A stretch of 64,000 bases of DNA from assembly GCA_038659295.1 (NCBI GenBank), contig JASNGC010000003.1:682001-746000 (forward strand). The letters run 5' to 3'. The stretch is from Enterocytospora artemiae. Lineage: Eukaryota > Microsporidia. The notes beneath the pieces were generated by a model. That model saw only the letters and a program-made list of their open reading frames with translations, did no database searches and was not told the DNA's origin. Shown here piece by piece: positions 44,260 through 53,224 of the stretch; the first letter of the stretch is position 1, and each line of letters begins with the position of its first letter. A program made the translations under genes and the position numbers.

Positions 44260-46350
44260 TTAAAATTCTTCATCCAGTGATCCAAAGACAAACTCATCAG
44301 ACTCTCTGAGGCTTTGTCTCCTCGACATATATTTAATAAGATACCATGAAAGAACCAATATCAGTAAAGTTGCTGCAATGAAGATCACCATATCCCTGAG
44401 TGAGTAGTACGTATAGTTTTGTGGCAAATCAGCACCGTTCGTAAGATGTGGGATTTTTAGAATGTAGTTGGTAGAGACATTCATTGAGTTGTTCTTCAGA
44501 AACTGAAGCACCTGAGAGACAGATGATCTGCGGTATTTTTCTAGATAGAGTGCTGCCGAGCTAGAAACGAGTGCAGAACTAACTCCAGTCCCACTAAGGC
44601 CCAGAACATCTTCACCAAGTGTGTAAATATTGACACAGGGCCCCTTATTTGAAAAAGAAGAAATACTCCCATGCTTATTAACAGATCCAACCTTGATAAT
44701 ATTCGTTCCATTGGGACTCATGCTACAACCGTTGTCAGAGTCATTTCCTGCAGCAACAATAACAAGAGATCTTTTGGAGATCTGGAAAATCGCCCCATTA
44801 AGAATATCACTCTGTGGCCCAGAAAACGGCAATAACACAATATCAGGATTCAGGATAGAAACTTTCTCAAGTATATGGAGCAGTTTGGAAAGCTTTATCG
44901 TTCCTTGGCAATCTAAAGCATCGAATACCGACACTTTTGTATCTTTTGAAAATGAATTAGTTCTACCTGAAACCAGCTTGGTCATTAGCTTGCTATGATC
45001 ATTACAGCTCTTCCGATTGATTTCAAAAGGTGTGTCAATTAAAGCGATATGCACATTTGTTCCACTGTAGGTATAGTGGTACTTGTAAAAATGACTAATA
45101 ACTTTATTCAGACCAAAAAATCTGAAGGCAATATTGTCCATTAAATAATTGTTAAAGAACAGATTTCCCATGTTCTTCATTCTGTAAAAGTGAAGCGGAG
45201 TATCATGCTGTGTTGTGCTTGTTTTTGGAATAGATGTTTTTGATGATGTTTGTGCGACTTTAAATCCGTTGGAAAAACCAGGAATTGCAGTATCTCCCGA
45301 CAATTCGATCGGTTTCTCCAATGAATTTCTGATTTCTTCTTGCCTCTGATAGTCTCTGTTTTTAAAATGTTTTTTATCATTTTCCTGAGATCCTATCCTG
45401 TATGTTTTATCTTCTTCAATGTTGAACATTCCAAACTTACTTTTTATGGAATCCACAAGTTTATAACTGTCTGTGCAGAAGGTAAATCCAACCAGGTTCT
45501 TTTTATAGGTATACATCACTTGTTTAGGAAAGTTTTTGATATCATCTAAAATAGTGTTGGAAAAGGTTCCCAATGCATTGGATGCAACTACATAACATTT
45601 TTCGGTACCGTAGAGTGAATATAAGGACGATGCCGAGTCTCTAGAGTTATGTTGAGTAACCGGAGCCATCGATTCTGGCTTTGATGGTTGCAACAATATA
45701 CTATCTGTAATCTGATCCGTACTGGATGATACATTTCCCATATTAGGCCTATCATCTTCTATCCGTAATGATTCTTTTTGAATTTTCTGTTCTGGATCTT
45801 GGGCTACAATATCCGTTTTCAACTTACCATCAGGTAATATGCTAATAATGTGTGTTTTTGATTTAGAAGCATCAAATGACGTTTGTCTTTCTGGCTTGTT
45901 ATGGTCCAACCCCACATTATTGCCTATGCTATCCTGTCCCCTGTTTTCTGGAATAGCTTTGATTTTGATGTTTTCATTCGAATTCATGACATTTTCTATT
46001 TGCTTAGAACAATTTTCAGATGAATTGGTTGTGGAATTGTTGGAGGAATGAAGCTTATGCTCATTTGTCTCTACACTAACACCATCATTTCCTCTCTTGT
46101 CCTCAATTTCAAATTGAATTCCATGGATTGATGAGTTGCCACGCACAAGATCATCTGAAGAAACTTTGCCATTTTCTGGGTTTATCTCATCTTTATTTTG
46201 ACCAGTAATTTCATTTATCAGTGTTTTATCAGCAGGCATCTCTACCAAATTTTTAATTTCATCAAACAAACCTACACTCTTTTCGTCTTCAACGGACAAT
46301 CCCCATATGAAATTACAAAATATTGCAATAATTACTTCAATGGATTTCAT
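44260..46350 (-). CDS. Subtilisin-like membrane protein with catalytic Ser replaced by Gly
   Basis: 696 residues. Signal peptide (about 1-19), a long Asn/Ser-rich propeptide-like region (20-380), an S8 domain (about 430-620) and a C-terminal membrane helix (about 653-675) with a cytoplasmic tail. Asp439 (IALIDTPF), His452 (NDHSKLMTKLVSG) and oxyanion Asn536 (AAGND) are kept, but the GTS box reads LSGTGVSS with Gly589 where the nucleophilic Ser belongs. It has the layout of membrane-bound kexin-like proteases. Microsporidia are known to encode subtilases with a role at the spore wall. This copy is predicted to be inactive unless a nearby Ser substitutes. The start lacks a C-run. Confidence 0.75.
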   Translation of the reverse strand: MKSIEVIIAIFCNFIWGLSVEDEKSVGLFDEIKNLVEMPADKTLINEITGQNKDEINPENGKVSSDDLVRGNSSIHGIQFEIEDKRGNDGVSVETNEHKLHSSNNSTTNSSENCSKQIENVMNSNENIKIKAIPENRGQDSIGNNVGLDHNKPERQTSFDASKSKTHIISILPDGKLKTDIVAQDPEQKIQKESLRIEDDRPNMGNVSSSTDQITDSILLQPSKPESMAPVTQHNSRDSASSLYSLYGTEKCYVVASNALGTFSNTILDDIKNFPKQVMYTYKKNLVGFTFCTDSYKLVDSIKSKFGMFNIEEDKTYRIGSQENDKKHFKNRDYQRQEEIRNSLEKPIELSGDTAIPGFSNGFKVAQTSSKTSIPKTSTTQHDTPLHFYRMKNMGNLFFNNYLMDNIAFRFFGLNKVISHFYKYHYTYSGTNVHIALIDTPFEINRKSCNDHSKLMTKLVSGRTNSFSKDTKVSVFDALDCQGTIKLSKLLHILEKVSILNPDIVLLPFSGPQSDILNGAIFQISKRSLVIVAAGNDSDNGCSMSPNGTNIIKVGSVNKHGSISSFSNKGPCVNIYTLGEDVLGLSGTGVSSALVSSSAALYLEKYRRSSVSQVLQFLKNNSMNVSTNYILKIPHLTNGADLPQNYTYYSLRDMVIFIAATLLILVLSWYLIKYMSRRQSLRESDEFVFGSLDEEF

Positions 46351-46723
46351 AATAAAAACATAAAATTAATTTTTATTTTGCTTTCGAAACAAAATAATTT
46401 GAAACCTTATGGCATCTAGCATGCCATTACTAAACTATTCTTCCAATAAGATTATAATTATCCTACTGGAAATAGTTGATTGAATCAACTGTTCCGTTAA
46501 GAAAAGATGAGAAATCTAAACCTCTTGCCAGTGCTATTTCATTATATATTTATAAAACTTATATTGACACAATTGACTATATTCTATCCAAAAGCATCAT
46601 AATACCAATTCAGGATAACTATTCGAATAGATCATCTAATTGCATATATTTCAAGTGGACTAGGCTATATATAGGTTGTTTTTAGACCAACTACACGGCG
46701 ATCATTCTTGAAATTGAACAATT
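46351..46723. other. Intergenic region
   Basis: AT-rich; nothing supported. Tandem on the minus strand between two genes. Confidence 0.5.
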
Positions 46724-47128
46724 CTATAGTTTCTCAAAATATATTTCATCAACAATTTCAAACACTTCCTCAAACTCTATTAATGAGTACTTCTGCAAAT
46801 CTGTAAAATCAGTATCTTTGCAAACCTTCTTACTCAGAAATTTGTTCAGATAAATTAAATCAAATTTCTTCTTCGGATTTTGATCTCTTAGAAATACTAT
46901 GTCCTCCAAAGTTTCTTCAAAACTATCAACAAAAATCTTGTACCTCTCAACTTGATCGAACTTCTCCATAATTTTATACAAAAATCCACGGGTATCCTCT
47001 TTCGAAAAACTTATTAAGAGATTCTTGGACGGCTCACAATTCACAATCACTAGTGGTGATAGAATAGTAAATGTATTCTCATCTGCCTGCTTCAGATGTG
47101 TGAAGGAAATTTGCACAGTGTTAACCAT
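46724..47128 (-). CDS. Small protein of unknown function
   Basis: 134 residues; CCCC just before the ATG at 47128. It begins MVNTVQISFTHLK and alternates strands and helices: FTILSPLVIV, then DTRGFLYKIMEKFDQ. The C-terminal third is acidic and helical (FEEVFEIVDEIYFEKL). No cysteine pattern, signal peptide or membrane span. Family unknown. It lies in tandem with TFIIA-large, upstream of which the small + strand gene begins. Confidence 0.6.
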   Translation of the reverse strand: MVNTVQISFTHLKQADENTFTILSPLVIVNCEPSKNLLISFSKEDTRGFLYKIMEKFDQVERYKIFVDSFEETLEDIVFLRDQNPKKKFDLIYLNKFLSKKVCKDTDFTDLQKYSLIEFEEVFEIVDEIYFEKL

Positions 47129-47384
47129 TGGGGCAAAATCCTTCCAACAAAAAATAAGTAGACATTCTGGAAAGCATCCACTGGATGGATAGATTCGTAG
47201 ATGTGCAATATATCTAAAACTTACAATACCATGAACACCAACCACATTTTACCTTACAAGTTCAATTTCCACGACTGCACAGACTTAATCTGTTATAAGC
47301 TACCTATGGATGTAAACATCCGGGAGTCGGCATTGCTGTGTTACAATAGAATTATTTAAACAAACAAAACATTTAATTAGTTAC

Positions 47385-47798
47385 TTACCATTCCAACTCG
47401 CCATTCGCCCCACAGAACGGAACGTCCTCGTTATTTTCTACATTGACAAGCCCTTGTCTAAAGTTGCACTTCCACTTGTTCTTTGTTTTGGTAACCTTGA
47501 CAAACAGACACATCATATAGTTTGTTATTCCTTGCTCTATATTGTTTATTTCATCGTCAACATCGAAATCATCATCCGTTTCAGTTTCTGAAAACAACAC
47601 ATCGCCTCTTACCTCCTCCTGAGACTGTTCCAATGCTGCATATGGCTCCCTTTGGATTATTTTCAAATTTCTAATCCAATCTTCCTTCAGTGAATAAATC
47701 AACCCGCTGTCTATGTTGTAATTTGTACATTCCTCATGCAATCTCCTGCAGACCTCCTCAATAATGTCGTAATGCACTTTATTTGAAAAATCCACCAT
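47385..47798 (-). CDS. TOA1: TFIIA large subunit (Toa1)
   Basis: 137 residues. N-terminal helices (YDIIEEVCRRLHEECTN) and the C-terminal beta-barrel half MCLFVKVTKTKNKWKCNF ... ANGELEW, matching the ending of TFIIA-alpha/beta (KVxRxKNKWK and DAEW). The connecting acidic linker (TDDDFDVDDE) is short compared with yeast. TFIIA binds TBP-DNA and blocks repressors. CCCC at -2. The stop codon reads into GTAAGTA, which resembles a 5-prime splice site by chance. Confidence 0.93.
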   Translation of the reverse strand: MVDFSNKVHYDIIEEVCRRLHEECTNYNIDSGLIYSLKEDWIRNLKIIQREPYAALEQSQEEVRGDVLFSETETDDDFDVDDEINNIEQGITNYMMCLFVKVTKTKNKWKCNFRQGLVNVENNEDVPFCGANGELEW

Positions 47799-47836
47799 TT
47801 GGGGCCTCTATATTTGAAAAAATTATTTGTTATTCT

Positions 47837-48070
47837 ATGATAGTTCCGCCAGAGCTGTGTACAAAAGAAAGAAAATTGCACGATATCAATCTGCTCCGAG
47901 TATTTTATATTGTCTGTGAAAACCTGGAAATTGTCGATGAGGACGATATCCAGAAGTCGTTTTTCCATTTAGTAAAATGGGCGGGGAAATCGAACTTTCT
48001 TGAGGAGTTTTTATTGTTTGAAAAATATGTAAAGCAATATTCAAAAAAGAGCAATAAAACAGACACCTAA
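47837..48070 (+). CDS. Small protein of unknown function
   Basis: 77 residues beginning MIVPPELCTKERK, mostly helical (INLLRVFYIVCENLEIV, DDIQKSFFHLVKWAG, FLLFEKYVKQY), ending in a Lys/Asn-rich tail. It starts 39 bases from the divergent TFIIA gene. No clear C-run. The composition is coding-like, but the family is unknown. Confidence 0.5.
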   Translation: MIVPPELCTKERKLHDINLLRVFYIVCENLEIVDEDDIQKSFFHLVKWAGKSNFLEEFLLFEKYVKQYSKKSNKTDT

Positions 48071-48446
48071 TCGAACATACACATATTTTCTGAAAACCAA
48101 TGTTTAAATTGTAGATATTTTAAAATTTCTCGAATAAAATGTTACTAAAGTTGTCTTTTGAGCCAAATCCACTTAATAGTTAATTAACACTGTCTTGTAT
48201 TGGTTGGATTAAACAGTATCTGGTTGTAACAATGATGGTGTTCATTAGATCTAAATTGGTTATTTTTTGCTGTACAATCTCATACGCCTCTCAATTGTAC
48301 TTTAAATGCTTGATACAAAGTTTTTACTGCCATATATAAGAATATGAAATCCACGAACTAAATCTCAAGGGTAAAGAGTAAGCCCAATAATTTTACAACA
48401 AAAATTGACAATAACTATAGAAGAGCCTTTATTATGGTATATTATT
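48071..48446. other. Convergent intergenic region
   Basis: AT-rich; no ORF or RNA recognised. Confidence 0.5.
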
Positions 48447-49394
48447 CTATAGTTTTTCATCTCCACTGACAGAATTTTGGTATTTCTTATTAATATACCA
48501 GTGATGGTATATAACACCCATCAATACAATAGAATCAGTAATCAAAAACTTCAAACACATATGTTCGGTACTAAAAAACATCCAACCCAAATTCATCAAC
48601 GAAGAGGCTATAAATGCTCCAAGATATATTTTTTTGGTATATATTCCAAATTTTGAAATATTAATCAACTTTTGAATAACCATATAATATATTACTGTTG
48701 TTATTGCCAGGTAAACACAATTCCAAACAAAATCATTACTGTAAAATGATGGCACCAATTCTATAGGATCATTAACAGGTTGATTCTTATATGATGCCTC
48801 AGTATACTCTTTGGATGATCCAAATTGTACGTCATCCACTGTAACTTCCTTCTCTGAATTCAGATTATTATCATCAGTATTATGCAACAATGGTAATGGT
48901 TCTTCAGGACAACTAATAGATTGATTCTTATATGATGATTCAAATTTTACGTCCTCCACTTTAACTTCCTTTTCAAAACCCAGATTATTGTCTGCAATAT
49001 CAGGTACTGGACATTTATCATGTACATCCTTCCGAAATAGAGCTTCAAACTCATTGTAAGTTTTGCTAGATGCAGGATTATGTTCTGGTTCAGTTGTACT
49101 CACAGTTAAAGTACTGTCGATAATTGGGTTTTTTGCAGAATTATCCGTATGGGTATCATTAAGTACAGTCGATGGAGACATAATACTACAATAAGACCTA
49201 TGTATCCAAGAAAAAATTATTAAACTACTAACAAGAATAGCTACTATATCCGCAACTATAGCTACAAATATACCAAAATAAACAATAATTACTTTTGCTA
49301 TATATATAAACGATACCATCCATGGACGGTTAAAAGATTGAAAAATTTTTATTCTAAATTTAATGGAAAGCATATAGAAGTTCTGCAACAGCAT
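48447..49394 (-). CDS. Polytopic membrane protein with duplicated acidic repeat, unknown family
   Basis: About 315 residues from the ATG at 49394. Two N-terminal hydrophobic spans (about 28-65), a polar loop of about 150 residues and three C-terminal spans (about 225-300). The loop carries a degenerate two-copy repeat: DNNLGFEKEVKVEDVKFESS and, about 43 residues later, DNNLNSEKEVTVDDVQFGSS, each followed by SYKNQ. The start is uncertain; a later ATG (MLSIKFRIK) is possible. No family recognised. Confidence 0.6.
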   Translation of the reverse strand: MLLQNFYMLSIKFRIKIFQSFNRPWMVSFIYIAKVIIVYFGIFVAIVADIVAILVSSLIIFSWIHRSYCSIMSPSTVLNDTHTDNSAKNPIIDSTLTVSTTEPEHNPASSKTYNEFEALFRKDVHDKCPVPDIADNNLGFEKEVKVEDVKFESSYKNQSISCPEEPLPLLHNTDDNNLNSEKEVTVDDVQFGSSKEYTEASYKNQPVNDPIELVPSFYSNDFVWNCVYLAITTVIYYMVIQKLINISKFGIYTKKIYLGAFIASSLMNLGWMFFSTEHMCLKFLITDSIVLMGVIYHHWYINKKYQNSVSGDEKL

Positions 49395-49509
49395 CACATG
49401 GACAGAGTAACATGGATGGTGAATAGCTCTTTTATTACCATATAAATCGCATTTGATGAATTTTTAATATCATATGCTGCAATAATCCCAGAAAGGTAAA
49501 TATTCTAAG

Positions 49510-50544
49510 TTATTTATTTCTTTTGAAAAATGAGTCTATTTTCGTTTGCTTACCAAATTTTTGGCTCTTAATGATTTTGCCAAACCCATTTCTCACTCTT
49601 GATTCATCAAATCCTTTTTCCTTACATAGGTACGTAACCAGCATTTCCACATCCATGGATTCATAATCAATTTTGAAGCTTGACTCATCACCAAGCTCAG
49701 ATAAATTCTTAAAAATTTCTCTCGCCTTTTCGTAGTGAAATTTCTCGCCTACCTCAATATTTTCACTTGCAATTATTTCCTCAATGCACTTATACTTTCT
49801 AATGTACTCAAGTGCTCTCTTTGGACCCACACCCTTGATGGTTTCGCAATAATCGCATCCCATCAATATACACAGATCAATAAATTGATCCATCTCCATA
49901 TTCAATTCGTTTAGAATATTCCTTAAATTATATTCTTCTATATCCAATTTTTTCGCTTGTGAAGCATTCAAATTTCTTAATAAAATTGGCGATCCAAAGC
50001 ATAGTGTATCCATATCCTCCGTAGCCACCCCATCGACATACTTTCTCTTGCACAAAAATGAACAATATGCCTCTGCCTCACTTGGAGCAACAACATATGG
50101 AATGCCCATCAGATTCAGAAGCTTTTTACAATCATCAATGTGGAATGCCTCAACCTTTACCTTCATTTTGTTATACTTTTCAATATTCTCGGCATTATCT
50201 TCTTCAACAGCCTGTTCTAACTTTTTATCAGCATCTTCTCTTCTCTTCAGTCTCTTTTCCAACTCAAATATTTTCATTGCTGGAGCAGGCCCGTCAAAAA
50301 CATAGACCGGAGTGATACCATTTTCCAAAAGTCTGATTGTTCTGTAAAACATACCAATAAGATGAGAAGTGGTTTGATCTCCAAAACCTAGATTTCCACC
50401 ATCAGAACGAACTGCAATCAAAAATTGGTAGATTGAAAGAGACGCATCGATTGCAATCTTATTGCCGGAATAGAAATCGAATTTACGTGACTTTATACCA
50501 TTTTTAGTATTTTCCTTAAGTAATCTGGCCAGCTGCTTAATGCC
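49510..50544 (-). CDS. FEN1: Flap endonuclease 1
   Basis: 344 residues from MGIKQLARLLK at 50544, the expected family start. N domain with AIDASLSIYQFL and VFDGPAP, I domain with PSEAEAYCSFLCK and ATEDMDTLCFG (metal-binding acids), GCDYCETIKGVGPKRA H3TH motif, and the C-terminal PCNA-binding box QTKIDSFF. Cleaves 5-prime flaps in Okazaki fragment maturation and base excision repair. CCC lies eight bases before the ATG. Length slightly below the usual 350-380. Confidence 0.97.
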   Translation of the reverse strand, partial: GIKQLARLLKENTKNGIKSRKFDFYSGNKIAIDASLSIYQFLIAVRSDGGNLGFGDQTTSHLIGMFYRTIRLLENGITPVYVFDGPAPAMKIFELEKRLKRREDADKKLEQAVEEDNAENIEKYNKMKVKVEAFHIDDCKKLLNLMGIPYVVAPSEAEAYCSFLCKRKYVDGVATEDMDTLCFGSPILLRNLNASQAKKLDIEEYNLRNILNELNMEMDQFIDLCILMGCDYCETIKGVGPKRALEYIRKYKCIEEIIASENIEVGEKFHYEKAREIFKNLSELGDESSFKIDYESMDVEMLVTYLCKEKGFDESRVRNGFGKIIKSQKFGKQTKIDSFFKRNK

Positions 50545-50665
50545 CATCTGTAAGGGCTCAAAATAGTCAATTTTCACTGGCCAAGGATGGATACCGAGGG
50601 GTGCATTCTTTTAACAAAACCCTGTATAACATCTTCATTTTACACCATTTTATTTGCCCCTCAGA

Positions 50666-51925
50666 ATGCATGAAGTTGTGACACTGCAGGTTGGGCAGTG
50701 TGGGAATCAAGTTGGAAATGAGTTTTGGAACAAAGTTGCGGCGCAGCATCTGGAAGCCACAAACGATAGGAAGGATAGATTTTTCTATAACAGTGACAGT
50801 GATAAGTTAATTCCCAGGGCGGTTTTAATTGATTCAGAACCAAGAGCAATTAGCTCCACGATTGCCAATGGCAGCAATGTATTTATTGCTAACGAAGGGA
50901 CTGGAGCTGGAAATAATTGGGCCCATGGACACTATATTGCCAAGAGCTGCAAGGATGACATATTAGATTTGATTAATAGGCATGTGGAAGCTTGTGATGC
51001 GATGGAAAGCATATATATAATTCACTCCACAGCTGGGGGAACAGGGAGTGGGTTTGGAAGCTTCCTGTCCGAGGAGCTCCGGGACATATATCCGAAATCG
51101 ATTCTTACTGGATTTTCCGTTCTACCAAATAACAATGAATCATCGGAGGTTGTGGTGCAGCCCTACAATACCATTTTGACGCTGAATAGTATTTATAAGA
51201 ATTTGAATAATATAGTGCTGATGGATAACCATGCTTTGTCGACCCAAATTGCCATGAATGGATATGGTATGTCCAGTAGATCTCTTGTAAATAGCAATAT
51301 TACATTTGACTCCATAAACTCCATAGCTAGTGACATTATTTCCTCTTACTCGGCATCTATCCGCTTTCCTGGACATATGTACTGCGACAGTAGAAGTATT
51401 TTAAACTGTACCGTTCCATTGAGAGATTTTAAATTCCTAATTCCCTCCTATGTCAAAAATAGGCATTTTTCCACTGCAGAAATCATGAATTATTTGGTTA
51501 AACAAAAGAGTATGTGCTGCAATTACGAATCTTCTGCAGTTTACAGCTACTTCAGCATTTTCAATATCTTGGATATTTCAAAAAATAGTGACTCGGATAA
51601 CTTTAGGGCTATTTCTCGATCAATCCAATTGATTCAGCCTAGATTATCATTTGTAGACCTACCATACTATCTGTCAACGGTTGTTAAAACAAATGGAAGA
51701 TCTACCAGTCCTGGAGTGAATGTTGGACTGAACAACTCTACAGCTTCAAAAAATATTTTCAGAAAAATATGCACACAATTTGATCAACTGAGGAAAAGAG
51801 GAGCCTTCTTAGAAATTTATAAAAAGTTCGATTTAAGCCAAGAATCTTTTGATGATGCAAGGACAAATATGGAGACTCTTATGGAGATGTATGATAATGC
51901 TGAATTGCACCAACTAACCTATTAA
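50666..51925 (+). CDS. TUB4: Gamma-tubulin
   Basis: 419 residues from MHEVVTLQVGQCGNQVG at 50666. The GTPase loop is AGGTGSGFGS and the GTP site VVVQPYN. The sequence is diverged from beta-tubulin, with the gamma pattern NWAHGHY and YNTILTLNSI in place of the beta pattern. Short at the C-terminus. It nucleates microtubules at the spindle plaque. CCCC lies 6 bases upstream. It lies divergent from FEN1. Confidence 0.92.
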   Translation: MHEVVTLQVGQCGNQVGNEFWNKVAAQHLEATNDRKDRFFYNSDSDKLIPRAVLIDSEPRAISSTIANGSNVFIANEGTGAGNNWAHGHYIAKSCKDDILDLINRHVEACDAMESIYIIHSTAGGTGSGFGSFLSEELRDIYPKSILTGFSVLPNNNESSEVVVQPYNTILTLNSIYKNLNNIVLMDNHALSTQIAMNGYGMSSRSLVNSNITFDSINSIASDIISSYSASIRFPGHMYCDSRSILNCTVPLRDFKFLIPSYVKNRHFSTAEIMNYLVKQKSMCCNYESSAVYSYFSIFNILDISKNSDSDNFRAISRSIQLIQPRLSFVDLPYYLSTVVKTNGRSTSPGVNVGLNNSTASKNIFRKICTQFDQLRKRGAFLEIYKKFDLSQESFDDARTNMETLMEMYDNAELHQLTY

Positions 51926-52066
51926 TATGAGATTGGCTTCAGACGCTCTTTAGTTTTTATTGTTTTGATGGCTCAGTCATATTACCAGTATTGCATTTTT
52001 ATCACAAGTTGCAGCGTAGTTTTGATAACCTTGTTTGTATATATTGTTTTGTTTATTTCACCCTGA

Positions 52067-52300
52067 ATGGGCTTCTTTACACCAGATTCTTCGAGTAGTG
52101 GAAGTGAGCTATTTCTCCTATGTCTTGTGTTAATCATTATTACAATTGTGATAGTTATCGGCATATTTGCCATTGCCAGACTGCTGAGTGATATTGGATC
52201 CTGGGTATTTGATCAGCTTAAGTGTACACCAAAAGTGAATATTGAGTCTGAAAACAGCAAGAGTTCAATGGAGCCAGCCCAAGATGTAAAAACAAACTAA
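52067..52300 (+). CDS. Small single-pass membrane protein, unknown
   Basis: 77 residues. Ser-rich N-terminus, one hydrophobic helix (about 14-38, LFLLCLVLIIITIVIVIGIF) and a polar tail with Lys and Glu. ACCC precedes the ATG by 3 bases. Unknown family; the tail could be cytosolic. Supported as a gene by the C-run and the regular composition. Confidence 0.55.
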   Translation: MGFFTPDSSSSGSELFLLCLVLIIITIVIVIGIFAIARLLSDIGSWVFDQLKCTPKVNIESENSKSSMEPAQDVKTN

Positions 52301-52827
52301 ACAAATAAAAGACTGCTCTTGTGTCTGTTTTGATTTAAAAATTGTTTACAGTAAACTATATATTTTTATAGACAAATGCCCTTTTGAATCAAGGAAAACC
52401 ACGAATCCAATTTGATAAATAATTGCTGAGTATAAAGATACTTAGGTGGTCTTTTAGATTATTTAATTAATCAGCAAAAACATATTCCCTTTTTAGGTGT
52501 CAAAATCCATTGTTTCCCTAGTTCCACGTCATCTTACCAACTTTTCTTTCATCACTTATTCCTTGGTGTAATCGGTTTTCTTATTTAACCAATTCTTCCC
52601 CATTATCTTTATGGGTGGTGGAAAAGGAAAACAACGAGTTTAATAAGCTGAAGAAAAAATGTATTATCTGTAGCTGTGAGCAATAGTTCTTATCAATTAC
52701 CACCAGATATACGACTGTCTTATAGACATTTATTGATACCTTCTTTCCATAACTGTGTTACAAAGGTATCTTTTGTTTTACAAGTTATCATCCCCCATAA
52801 TCAATTCTTGTGTTAAACACCCTCAAA
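52301..52827. other. Intergenic region
   Basis: AT-rich. A short stretch (about 52660-52700) has blocks TATCTGT and GTTCTTATCA that recall U2 snRNA, but they are separated by extra bases and the branch-site pairing motif GTAGTA is absent, so no RNA is called. Confidence 0.4.
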
Positions 52828-53115
52828 ATGTCGATTGCTTTAAGCTCCATAGAAGACTTGAAGGATCTTTCTTTTGAAGATTTGAAGATTCTCTCGGAGC
52901 AGACGGATGAGGATTCGAAAGACAAATTTCTGAAGCTATTGAGATTAAAAAATAAAGAGTTAACTGAACTTATGGAAGTAAAAGAGGAAAAAATTCGAAA
53001 AGAGAAAGAATTAACACTTTTTCTGTTGAAAAAATTGTGGAATTCAATGGACACAGCCACTAAAAAGGAGGTTGCATACGTTTTTAAAGAAATAAGTGAC
53101 AAAATACTTCAATAA
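52828..53115 (+). CDS. Small coiled-coil protein, unknown
   Basis: 95 residues from MSIALSSIEDL at 52828, with ACCC upstream. It is helical and highly charged (FEDLKILSEQTDEDSKDKF, then ELMEVKEEKIRKEKEL) with heptad-like Leu/Ile spacing. No signal peptide. A spore-wall, kinetochore or nuclear role cannot be told apart. Unknown family. Confidence 0.6.
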   Translation: MSIALSSIEDLKDLSFEDLKILSEQTDEDSKDKFLKLLRLKNKELTELMEVKEEKIRKEKELTLFLLKKLWNSMDTATKKEVAYVFKEISDKILQ

Positions 53116-53224
53116 AACCTCAATTTGCCATTATAAGTTATAGAACAGCCTTAACAAATCATCTCTAAAACTCACATGGAAAGATTGCTCTTGTAAAACC
53201 ATTCCAAATTTAATTTTTACTGCT

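Noticed and set aside
47370..47390. GTAAGT splice-donor-like sequence at the end of TFIIA-large
   Set aside because: The protein already ends in the family-typical GELEW; no acceptor gives a sensible extension.
52655..52705. U2 snRNA-like blocks (TATCTGT, GTTCTTATCA)
   Set aside because: The blocks are contiguous in real U2 but split by 14 extra bases here, and the branch-site motif GTAGTA is missing; chance in AT-rich DNA is more likely.
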